Assembly: GCA_004352715.1 (NCBI GenBank)
Contig: SCFE01000085.1
Span: 1,388,780-1,452,779, forward strand
Direction of reading: 5' to 3'
Source of the DNA: Hofstenia miamia
Lineage: Eukaryota; Xenacoelomorpha; Acoela
Length of the DNA stretch: 64,000 bases
Shown here: one piece after another, positions 1-10,133 of the stretch
Numbering within the stretch: the stretch's first letter is position 1
How the letters are laid out: each line of letters opens with the position of its first letter
Made by a program: the position numbers and the translations under genes
The notes under the pieces: model-generated
Told to the model about the DNA's origin: nothing
Seen by the model: only the letters and a program-made list of their open reading frames with translations
The model's database searches: none

Positions 1-366
1 TTTTCAATTTATTTATATTAAAATATACAATTAGGTCTTTGATGTCTTTGGTTAATTGTCTGGTCGCTTCATAAGGATTTTGAGCTGTTCTTAGTACACA
101 TGTATCATCGGCATATTGATATATAGTTCCATTAGAATTTTTTTCGGAAATATCATTCACATAAAGAGAAAACAATATTGGTCCTAGTACAGTTCCTTGG
201 GGAACGCCTAAATTCGTTGTGACATAGTTTGAATAGATTTTATAAATTTTTACTCTTTGCTTACGATTACTTAAAAAACTAAGAATAAATTTAGACGCTG
301 CTTTGCTAAAACCTTGATTGAGCAATTTTGACTGTAAAATTTCAAAATTAATTGAATTAAAATAAC
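1..366 (-). pseudogene. LINE reverse transcriptase fragment
   Basis: Read on minus, about 120 codons stay open from near 366 to the window edge and carry the core of a non-LTR reverse transcriptase. GVPQGT is encoded at 191-208 and the catalytic YADD box at 104-115; upstream, NSINFEILQSKL matches the segment that precedes the palm in jockey/CR1-like LINEs. The frame meets a stop just above 366, where satellite repeats begin, so the 5' part is missing. The 3' part lies outside the window. The family is clear from the two motifs; the clade is not. Confidence 0.85.
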
Positions 367-760
367 ATTACAGATTTTATTAATATTTGTCTTTGATAAT
401 TATAAAGCAATTAACTAAGAAATCGTCAAGTTTTAAAACTCATTTTTTAAATTATATAAATAAATCTGCTTTATTATTTATTTTTTCAGTTTATAAAATC
501 GTATATCTGAGTATTAGTGCAAAAAAATATTACAAATATTATTAATATTTGTTTTTGATAATCATAAAGCAATTCTGTAAATAATTGTCGAGTTTTAAAA
601 CTTATTTTTTTGAATTACTAAATATATCTGCTATATTTTTCGTATGGTTCAGGGTAAATAATCTTTTATCTGAGTATTAATGCTAAAAAAACATTACACA
701 TTTTATTAATATTCATTTTTAATAATTATATAGCAATTCAGTAAGAAATGGTTTTCTTTT
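366..760. repeat. ~163-bp satellite-like tandem repeat
   Basis: Diverged units recur with the landmark attaca at 367, 529 and 693, giving periods of 162 and 164 bp. Each unit has the order attaca..ttattaatatt, ttgataat.ataaagcaatt, agttttaaaact, then tctgagtattagtgc before the next start. The third unit is cut at about 760. The same units recur at 13571-13815. Confidence 0.75.
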
Positions 761-1580
761 GGTAAAATTTTGTTTAATTGTGCAAGCTGGTCAATTGATA
801 AATGTGTATGAGTTTCCTCATTAATAACTGGTATCTGCTTCTCATGTGATTGTTGGTTTGGCAGTTATAATGACAGTATTGGCTTTAGTTTATTTTTATA
901 TTGTTGTAAATGGTGATACATAAATTTTTATGTTGTTAGGTGTAATTTTTATTACACTGCAACTTTTATATAAAATAGAGGTTGTGACTTTATTGTCTGG
1001 GCTTTTCAAAATTGATGAAAAGATAATGATTTTCTTTGCATTGAAACCTTGTTTGTTGTCAATCACAATATCAAAGTGGATGATGGTTTTTGATTGTAAT
1101 ATGATAAAGTGCTAACTAAAAGGTTCTACTTTTGTTGTTTTGATGGGAAACACATAATTGATTGATTATTATATGTTTGCAAATGTGTCAATGTTATTAT
1201 TATTAGGATTAATTGTCAATGTTTTATTATCATAGTTAATAATACAAAAAGTCTTTGGCCCAAATGAGTTCGAACTGCAATGCATGGATTGTTGTATCAA
1301 TGATGATCATGTCATGAGTAAAATTATTTGCACAGGTATCCACAATAATAGATTTGGATGCACTGGTATCTGCTGTCACTTGGATGATGATTCAGTTTAT
1401 TATTAATGGAATAGTGCTTTTACTACAAGAGGCTGTCACCAGGATCAGGTGTGCTTGGCTGGGAGACAGCACTCTTATTTGCTTAAAGAGTAACTGTCCC
1501 CAATGTTAGAATAATAAATGTTGCTATCATCTGTATAATAGCATCCTTGATCAGTAATAAAATGAATCGTTTTTGTATAG
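761..1580. other. No gene seen
   Basis: AT-rich stretch with only short chance reading frames. I see no conserved motif, RNA gene or repeat end between the satellite and the LTR that starts at 1581. Confidence 0.6.
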
Positions 1581-2904
1581 TGTAGAATCTTGACAACCTT
1601 CCAACTAATAAATCTGAATGTAATTTAGGAGCTGCTTTAACTAATTTCCCTCCTTGATTAGTACAGTAGGTGACAGATTCCAAGTTCCATCTCTATTCTT
1701 TCACTTTTATTTGTTGTAACTTATTAATTAGAATAATATCGAAGCAACTATAATTGATACTTGAATTAACAACAGTAATTTAGGTTCCAGACAAGAGATG
1801 GATGGTACAATGTACAGGGTCAGAAACCTGACCTGAGGCAAAGCACAAAGAGAAATTGAAGAGCTATGATGTAATTAGTAATTCCAACTAACACTTGAAC
1901 ATTGGGAGGAACACCAACAGCAATGCCAATGACTCAGTGCATGAAATGATGTGTGAGAATACGATAGTGACAGTGTGTAATGACTTACTAATTTAGTGCA
2001 TTGATTGCTGTTGTTATTAACGACATTGTAATGTAAAGGGAATTCACAACCTGAATGCATTTGCTTGTTATTATTTCTTACATGTAATAACCCTACATAT
2101 AAATATGTACATATTAACAACCTATTGTACATGTGAACAACCAATGTGGTCAGCATAAAACAAGGAAGTGGGTCATTTGGTTGACTAGGTGTTAAATACA
2201 ATGTAATAACAATAATAAACTTCCAATACAAGCAAAATGTGAATTCTCCTACAAGGGCTATCATAAGTATAATAATGTAATAAAACAAACAATGAATGAT
2301 AGGAAAGCTACAATGAAGAAAAACCCCTATCCTTATACAAAACCTATGAGCACATGAGGTAAGCACTGGCTACCAGCCGCACAGCCATTTGAAGGGTGCT
2401 AACAATTAATTGTTAAGTGCAAGGCTGTTACGAATTATCTTCTGTTAAATGAAGTCGTGGACCGCCATCTCAAATACCCTAGTGCTCAAATGTTTAGCTT
2501 TCCATTGTAGTTAAATAAATAAACCTGACAAAAGAAAATGAAGTAAATCCAATAAATTTTGGTCATCATTAAAATAATAAATTGCACCACTTTTATACAT
2601 GAAATTATTAAACACTCAAACACTCGGCTAGTACCTGCTAACTCTAAGTTGTTGACAATTTTCTGAATTCTGATTTTCTTTGTTTTGCTGATTCATGCAC
2701 GTCAGCATTAATTAGCTTTTTGCGACTTTGGTCTTTTACCATTTGCAAAATGTACTGCCAATTTAAATAATATCAAAATACTGCTTTATAATTTTACAAA
2801 TGATACCAATCATGTGTGTACAATAAATAATAATTATTTCTAAAGTTAGTTTTAGTTCTTTCTTTTCTTTCTCTCAGCTTTACCACATGATGGATTATGT
2901 TACA
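1581..2904 (-). repeat. LTR of element A
   Basis: 1324 bp bounded by TGTAG on the left and TTACA on the right of the plus strand, giving a TG..CA LTR on minus. The polypurine tract abuts its right edge. It aligns along its length with 18001-19258, and its U3 half aligns with 26879-27526. It contains a conserved ORF, listed separately, and an inverted pair GGAAAGCTA (2302-2310) / TAGCTTTCC (2495-2503) seen in all copies. Confidence 0.85.
1875..2366 (-). CDS. LTR-internal ORF, Cys-rich with hydrophobic segments (copy A)
   Basis: 163 open codons inside the LTR, sense with the element. The first ATG is at 2264; 5' of that the frame stays open to a TAG just above 2366, so entry by splicing is possible. 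Hydrophobic runs near the N terminus (rich in I, L, F, Y) look like one or two membrane helices. The rest has spaced cysteines and ends with a WCSSQCSSV tail. The LTR of element B keeps the same frame and the motifs LVVHMY/FVVHMY, NQCTKLV and WC.SQC.SV. I do not recognise the protein. It is not the gag, pol or ORF3 product, and nothing proves it is translated. Confidence 0.5.
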   Translation of the reverse strand: MLTSCAHRFCIRIGVFLHCSFPIIHCLFYYIIILMIALVGEFTFCLYWKFIIVITLYLTPSQPNDPLPCFMLTTLVVHMYNRLLICTYLYVGLLHVRNNNKQMHSGCEFPLHYNVVNNNSNQCTKLVSHYTLSLSYSHTSFHALSHWHCCWCSSQCSSVSWNY

Positions 2905-2914
2905 CTCCCCCTCC
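2905..2914 (-). promoter_or_regulatory. Polypurine tract of element A
   Basis: Minus-strand GGAGGGGGAG directly precedes the TGTAAC start of the LTR. It is the expected plus-strand DNA primer of reverse transcription. Element B has the identical run at 19259-19268. Confidence 0.8.
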
Positions 2915-2921
2915 AGCATAG

Positions 2922-5900
2922 CTAATTAAGGATCACAACTCTCTCACCATGGACCATTTCCACCACCTGTCTTATCATAGTGTTCACTTCTGGCATTTCC
3001 CATTTGGTTTTCTCGAACTTTTCATCTTTCATTAGTTTCAGTACTACTTGCTTTTCTGTAGTTACCAATTTCTTATGTCTTAAAAACATCAGATTTCTCA
3101 ATTTGTTTGATATTGTACAAATATTTCTCGTAAAGTTTCAATCCTTTGATTGCTATCATAAGTGTCATTATTGCATATACTCTACTTGTGTGAGCCAACT
3201 CAGGTCTTATTGTTGTGTTTGGGTAGAAGAATTTGTACGTTGATCTTAATGATTTAGATATAGAAGCTTCATCATAAAATGCACTTATGTTGTTTCTTAC
3301 TTCGTCCCTTGTTATCTGATCTGGATCATTTTTCCCAATCATACCATCGTTATTATTTCCACTCATTGCATTACATCATAATATCTATATGTAGGACTCC
3401 ATAGTTTGCCCCACACTATATCATTTATTCCTGAGAACAACATGACTGTTTGCATATTTCTCTTCTTGATTTCACTTCGCACCTTATTTTTCTGTTTGTG
3501 TATAGCTTCACCCTTGTGGTACAAATCATACAGGGTAATGTCTCCTTCGATATATACTCTTTCTTTGTTGTCGTTTTTTACTAATATCTCTTTTGATTTT
3601 CTATACCATTCATCTTTAACAATCTTTTCTGCTTCCTCCAATTTATTTACATAAGTATTCTCCTCATGCCACAGTGCTTTTACTGGCTTTTTGTTTTTTA
3701 GTCACCATGTTGGTAATAGCATGGGTACTGAAATTGTTGGCAGTGGTGTACATTTTAACAATGTAGTCATTCTATTCTCTTCATACAAGCCTTCCATTTT
3801 TGATGTAGTTGCCATCCCAAACATAGCAGGATAATTGTCTTTACTCGTTTTGACTTTTTCCCAAAACATGTTGGTCAATCCATGCTTCATCAGATTTTGA
3901 GCAGTTTCCCCTTTTATCACAAACTTTGAGGTTATGCATTCAATATCTATGGCCAATTGGTTTTGCGATTGTAGCATCTGATTGATTTCTTGCCTTGTGA
4001 ATGCTTTGGTACACAATATCTTTATCATTGATTATGTTTCCTTTTCATATACTTCACCATAGATTCTCTGTACTATGTTATCCGTCTTTTCTCTTCTCAC
4101 AGTTATTTCCACTAAAAGGCGTTTGTCATTTGTATCCAGCCATGATATCTCACTAGGCTCTTGTTCACCCCATTTTTCCATGTTGACTTTGTCTATTTCT
4201 TTTTGTGTTTCAGGGGATAATATGATCGTATTCGATTGTAGCAATAGTTCTTCCATTCACATTTCATCTTGTGATTTGTTTTCAATAATTTCTATCAGTC
4301 TGTTTTCTCCTTCTTTTCTCATTATTTCTGATTTCTTTATTATCTTAGTATAAGCACATTGAGGATATTTGCGAATATACTTTTTCATCCCTTGTGTGAT
4401 CGTTTTGTTAATTTCTTTTCTTTCAATCTCTTTAATCATTTCCAGTGTGCTAGCACTTTCTCTTTTAATTAGATTACGAGTTATTAGCCACGGTTGTTGT
4501 TTACCATTTCAGCTTTGTGTTTGAAGTAGCTCCCCACATAAATTTTTTTGCTTCATCATTCAGTATGTCTACTTCTGCCGGACATATTACCGTCTTGTTG
4601 GCAAGTTCTACAATACTCAGTCTGCCTAGTGTATGTTGTTGTGTTAGCAATCATGTATAATACTTTTCAAACTTCTGTTGAACTTTCTTAGTTGGTGATA
4701 GTGATAATAATTCCATGTACTGTAACAACCACTGTTTTACATTCACTGGTATCAGAGCTGCTGCTATTTCATACTTTTTATTCTTTGCCATACCTTTCCA
4801 TTCTTTTCTTCTGATTGGCAATACTAGCTTTTCATTGTTTGTCAAAGCTATACTTAATATCCATATTGATGTCTGTGCTCTTATGTGTGGAGCATTAACT
4901 TCTTCAAAAATCATGTTTCTGAAATTTCATTTCAAATCCATCTTGTAAGCTTTTCTAATTTCCAATAACGCCATTTCCACTGTTTTGTGATAGGTTTTTA
5001 TAGGCGATGTTATGTCAATCATAGGCCATTCTCCATGTACGGGCTTCTTGGTTTTCATTTTTTCCACACATTCATGATGTTTTTCAAATGTTCACTTGTC
5101 TGATTAATACTGCACTTTACATACAGATTCCCTGTTTCTTCTAGATTTTCTTTCATTCCAAGCATTTCCATGGTTTTTACTTGGTAATACATATCTATTG
5201 CTATCTTCGGCTTGACCATCACTATTTCTGCTGGCGCAATGTTGTTTATCTGCAAATCTATGTTGATCATTTCTGATATCGCTTCGCCACTTTTTTCCAT
5301 TATAAAAATATTCTCCAATTTGTCTTCCAAATTTTGTAGAAAGTCTGGTACTTCCTCTCCTTCTTGCATTCTCGCTATTAGTATTACTTTCGTTTTATAT
5401 TGTTTAGCCATTTTCAGCATTTCTTTGATATATCCTTCCAGGTTCTTAGAGACCATCTCTGCTTGTTTCATGAAATATATCACCGTTAAGTGCTCTCTGT
5501 CTAAATTGACTTGTTCACATTTCTCAATCAGCTTATTTTTATTTTTAATCAATTTCTGGACATCCTTTAGTGTGAACTTTTCTTCAAACGTTATATGTAC
5601 CGTACTTTTGAAGTAAGGTCGGTTGAATTCCTCCTTCATGTCTCTAGAATATGCTACAATCGTGTTGCATACTGGCCTATTCTGTTTGTCGATTACTATG
5701 GGGATTGCCAACACTTCTGTTTCTTTTGTCGATGAGTTTTGTTGTAAAAATCTTTTTGTTTCTGGTGACAAATTATCTTGTGAATTGTAACGGATTTTCC
5801 TGTTCACAATAAAATATGGGTGGATTTTATCTTTCCCAATTTTAGTCATTCTACTTTCTCACTCCTCTAATCTTGATGACTTTGTTGTGGTTGATGATTG

Positions 5901-6455
5901 TCTATGTGAGAATGGCTGCAAACTACGTGTTGTAAATGAACTCATTAATTGCTGTTCCAAATTGTCCATTTCTGATTCTTCACTGATATCCTGAATATCT
6001 GGGTCAACGTATTGACCGCAGACTTTAGTACCTGCTGCCCTTAATTGCAGCCGAGTACTTATTCACATAGCTTTGTACTCTCTGCCCTTTAATTGACATT
6101 GAGTTCTGCTGGACTTGGGGGAGTGTTCCATTGATGATTCAGATTTTTGTTCCAACCTCACGCCCTTTACTCAGCAATCAGTATCTCGTTTTGGTGTCGT
6201 CTCCATCCTCATGCCCTTTAAGTGACAATTGGATTGCGGAGATCTCCTTCGTACTCGTCTTCTTTTATTCATTGATGTTAGTCTCTCCATCCTCATGCCC
6301 TTTAATTGACAATCGGATTGCAGAGACCTTGTGCTTCCAGTATGACTGCTAGAATTCTCTCCCCTCGTCACGCCCTTTAACTGACGATCGGATTTCGGGG
6401 ATCTCCTGCGTATTCTTCTGCTCTTCAACGGTGATCTGCTGTTGGTTCTTTTCAT
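2922..6455 (-). pseudogene. ORF3 of element A, long protein in the env position
   Basis: One frame runs from an ATG at 6455, 107 nt inside the end of pol, to a TAG at 2922-2924, eight bases before the polypurine tract, about 1178 codons. It is interrupted by scattered stops and by a segment at about 3366-3100 that is open only in another frame. Order: a basic Arg/Ser-rich N-terminal domain with QLKG repeats (about 6455-6030), a conserved QYVDPDIQDISEESEMD linker near 6000, then a mixed alpha/beta-looking region (264 open codons, 5849-5055), and further conserved blocks down to the end. I see no signal peptide, transmembrane helix or furin-type cleavage site, so it does not resemble a gypsy-type Env. 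Element B carries a collinear homologue. Function unknown. Confidence 0.7.
6030..6395 (-). repeat. Coding repeat: (C)QLKG units in ORF3 N-terminus
   Basis: The plus-strand core GCCCTTTAA-TGACAATC recurs about six times, for example at about 6085, 6160, 6208, 6297 and 6370. On minus it encodes units of the type SD-C-QLKG-MRMEN separated by basic RRRxRRRSP stretches. Element B has about eight units at 21450-21970. The reading frame is kept through most units, so the repeat is a protein repeat rather than a simple minisatellite. Confidence 0.65.
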
Positions 6456-7911
6456 TATCTAATCTAAATGGAGTTACTAAATTTAAATCCCATATTTCAG
6501 GGTCATATTTATTTTTATTTTTTACAGCCCTCTGGGGCATTACTCTCCTCTCGACTTCATCATCTCCCTGCATAGGGTTGTACTCTTCTTGAAATTCTTC
6601 TTCTGCTACACTGTCGAGATCATCCATTTCACAATATATACCATCATTATTTTCTATAAATTTAAATTGTGCATTTTCATCTAATTTCGCTTGTTCTATG
6701 TCCTTTGTTGCCCTTTTTAAATTTTGAAAATGTAAAATTCTACCATCATTAAGTTTGTAGTTATTATTAGGTAATGTCTGTGTAATGATAAATGGCCCTG
6801 ACCACTGTGTTTTTAATTTCCTTACCTGGTTTACGTCTTGTGTTCTCATTAAAGTGTACACGTAAACCTTATCACCCTTCCTGTGTGGTTTTCCATAGAT
6901 TTTCTTATTGAAATTTCTCTGCTGTCTTATCACAGACTTTTTTGTATTGTGACACATCGCTTCATGGATTCCTGTTAATTGATTTTTTATCTTTTTAATA
7001 TATTCATTATCAGGTTTTTCTGAATAAGTATTATATTGCATAGATATCAGCATCATCGCCTCTCTACCATACATTGCTTTAAATGGTGTTGTCTCTGTAG
7101 TAGAATGTACCAAAGTATTATAAAAATACTCTACCATCTCTATTACTTCTCACCAATCTCTTCCACCGATTCTCAATGTTAACACTCTTATTAACTTAAT
7201 AATCATTCTATTTAAGTGTTCAACTGCCCCATTTGCTTGTGGGTGATATGCTGTTGTTTTCTCTGTCATTATCTCCATCAACTTTGCCATTTCCTCAAAT
7301 AACTTACTTTCAAACTGCACCCCTCTGTCAGATATTATTACCTCCATTGGTCCAAATTTTAATATCCATTCCTTCATTATCTTCTCTGCCACTATTTTTG
7401 CTGTTGTTGAATCCAATGGGAACATTCTTGCGTATTTCATAAAATTATCTACTATCACCAAAATATATTGGTAACCTTCATCGTCTTGTGACAATTTTTC
7501 TAAGTCAACATGTACTATTTGGTTTGGTGCATTTGCAATTATTTTTTCTAATGGCGCCATTTGCCTCGGAAAATGACTCTTATTGTTTAACAGGCATGTG
7601 GTACACTTATTAATAACGTCTTCTACTACTCTTCTAATTCCAATCATTATGAATCTTGCGTTAAACATTTGTTCAGTTTGGATTATTCCAATGTGCCCTT
7701 TTTCATGAATTTTCTTCACCAACTCCCTTTTATAGTATTCTGGGATCTCTATTCTTAATATCTTTCCATGCACATATAATAACCCATTTTGGTTTATTTT
7801 CCATGTGTATCTCTGAAAATAACTATTTGCTTCTTTGCTCAGTTGTTTATTGCAATTTTCCAATTTTTCTCTTATCTCTGTCATTACTATATCCATTTTC
7901 TGTTTTTCCAT
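6349..7911 (-). pseudogene. Integrase of element A
   Basis: This pol segment holds a zinc-binding HHCC domain (HEKGH followed by KCTTC), then the DDE core: D in IVHVD, D in IISDRG and E in GAVEHLNR, all present. A GPY/F-type module (WSGPF..ILHFQNLK) follows and a charged tail ends at 6349. One in-frame stop at about 7140-7149 splits it into 253 and 262 codons. Integrase joins the cDNA ends to host DNA. The catalytic residues are intact but the stop makes the copy dead. Its last 107 nt overlap ORF3. Confidence 0.88.
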
Positions 7912-8413
7912 TCTCCTTGATTTCTTCTTTAATTGTGATGGGCATTATCACTTGACCCTTTTTATCGGCATTAATTTCTGGTAATTCATTGTATTCATTA
8001 TGTGGCAAAAAATCAAATTTCTTCTTTTCTCCTTCTTGCTTCTCTATGTCTCTTTGGTATTCCGGCAGCGCAGTCCAAAAATCAGCATTTTTGTGTAACA
8101 TGCCTTTCCTATGTTCTATTGTGAATCTAAATTCATTTAGATATTCTATTTTTCAACCACGCTAGGGCACTATTATCTGTCCGTACTTTAAATTTCTGAC
8201 CAATCAAAAAGTATCTAAATTTCTTTATGCTTTCCACCAATGCCAACATTTCTAACTTTGTTGAACCATAATTCTCTTCACTTGATTTCAGTCACCAGCT
8301 AAAGAATTGTATAGGTACTTCCCTACCATTTTTCATCTGTCCCAAACAAGTTCCGATCACCACATTACTTGCATCACAGTCCAATATAAATTCTTCTTCA
8401 TAATCAGGTGTAT
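7847..8413 (-). pseudogene. RNase H and connection region of element A
   Basis: Read by comparison with element B (23361-23849). Conserved pieces include STKLEMLALVESIKKFRYFL and the RTDNSALAWL segment, the gypsy RNase H region around its second acidic residue, followed by an Asp/Glu/Lys-rich linker (to 7847) before the integrase zinc domain. A frameshift near 8140 and stops break it. RNase H degrades the RNA strand of the RNA:DNA hybrid. Confidence 0.65.
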
Positions 8414-9574
8414 TTAAAAAGGCATTTTAGCAAGTTCATTTTTAATATTTTCTAATTGTTCTTCCTCTCTCCATGTCCATTCAAATGGTTTTGATTTTTT
8501 AAGTAATGCTGTTATTCTATTTGTCTTTTGAGCTATATTTGGTATAAATGATCCATAATAGTTAATGAAACCCATTATTCTTTGTATATCCTTTGTTTTT
8601 GGACTTTTGATATTTAAAATAATTTCCTTCACATTCTTTTTCATTTTGATCTTGCCTTGTTGTATTTGTCATCCCAAAAACACCACTTCAGTTTTTAAAA
8701 TTTCACACTTCTTTCCATTCACTCTTAATCCGGCATTATATAGGATTGTTAACGTTCTATCTAACTTCTCTAGGTGCTCCTCTATGGTATTACTTGCAAT
8801 CAATATGTCGTCTATGTATGCACATACTCCCTCTTCCATTTTCTTATTCTTTTGTTTCAAGACTTTCATTACATACTGTTGAAACGTTGCTGGTGCATTA
8901 CAAAGTCCAAACGCCATATATATCCATTCAAACAACCAGTAGGGAGTTATGAACACTGTTTTTTCAAAGTCTTTAGGTTCCATTGGCACTTGCCAGTATG
9001 CCTTGCATAAATCAATACATGAAAAGTATTTATTTTTTGTCGCCTCATAGATCATATCATCTATTCTTGGTAATGGATAAGCATCTTTTTTAGTCACATC
9101 ATTCAACTTTCTGAAATCTATGCATAACCTATATTTCTCACCCTGTTTCACAAACACAGTTGGTGGCGCATAAGGACTTTCACTTGGCCTTATGATTTTA
9201 TTATCAATTAGCTCATTTAAGATCGTATTGTAGCTCTCTTTCAAATTTTCCAGTACTCTTCTACAGGGTAATCTAATTGGTTCGTCTGTTGTGGTGATTA
9301 TTTTGTGCGTCTCTCCAATCGCTTTTCCCACACTAATCTCTCTGAAGTTAAATATTTTGTTATTCAGATGTGGGTATTCTTCTTCTTTGATTTCTGGTAT
9401 CTGAAATGTTTGTTCCTCCTCTTTCATTATTATGTTTATTGTTTTATTCACCATTTGCTTCTTGGATTTTACTCTTTTCCCTTTTATAGTAACTTTTTCT
9501 TTGTTTACATTGACTGTGTGATTTGTTGCGTTCAACACTGGTATCCATCCCTTGCCTTCTCTTATCATACACAA
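8414..9574 (-). pseudogene. Reverse transcriptase of element A
   Basis: 301 open codons (9574-8669), then a stop, then 76 more in the same frame to 8414. The order is typical of Ty3/gypsy RT: IIRPSESPYAPPTVFVKQ, RLCIDFRKLN, PLPRIDD, FSCIDLCKAYWQ (first catalytic Asp), FGLCNAPATFQ and the YIDD box, then the thumb with GFINYYGSFIPN. All palm aspartates survive. It lies in a different frame from the protease because of a short indel near 9590, and the stop after VVFLG truncates it. The element B copy has lost most of the palm. Confidence 0.9.
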
Positions 9575-10131
9575 ACTTGACGTAATTGACTATTTCTTGT
9601 ATTTATGCCAATTTGATTGTATATCATTATCTCAGTGTTTACTCTATTGCTTGTTTCAATTTCACATATTTTCCAGTTATTCAGCAATATTTTCACATCC
9701 TGTGTCAACTTAAACACTAGTGTGTCCTCCATTTCATGATCTTCATAAGTTGTTACCACCTCTTCTTGAACCGTTATCATTCTATCATTATAATTTATAA
9801 TACACTTATTATTTGTGAGAAAGTCACTTCCCAATATAACTTCATATGGTAATTGATTTCTCTCCGTATCGATTACTGTAAATGTTTGTTGAAATGTCAT
9901 GTTTGCCACTCTTATTGGTACATTCTCCAACTTACCTTTTATGTCAATGTAATCTCCTGATGCATTTATCAACCTATTCTTTTCATTATTTAGTTGTTTC
10001 CTTTGAAAAACAACTTTTGTTGCACATTCATCAGTTATTATCAATATCACTGCTCCCATATCTACTGTTGCGTCCACCATCACTCCATTAATCACAACTG
10101 TTATTGTGTTCGTTTTTAGCAAATTGGTCAC
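9565..10131 (-). pseudogene. Aspartic protease of element A (altered active site)
   Basis: Retroviral-type protease at the start of pol. The active-site triad reads DMGA instead of D[ST]GA, and ILGSDFL is the expected second motif. Pol is in the -1 frame relative to gag: it stays open upstream through API-LIV before the annotated start, so expression by -1 frameshifting near 10134-10150 is likely in the ancestor. The Thr/Ser to Met change should impair cleavage. Element B keeps DSGA. Confidence 0.8.
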
Positions 10132-10133
10132 TA

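Noticed and set aside
3073-3366. 97-codon minus frame as a separate small gene
   Set aside because: It sits inside ORF3 of element A and is better read as a frameshifted continuation of it; element B has this segment deleted.
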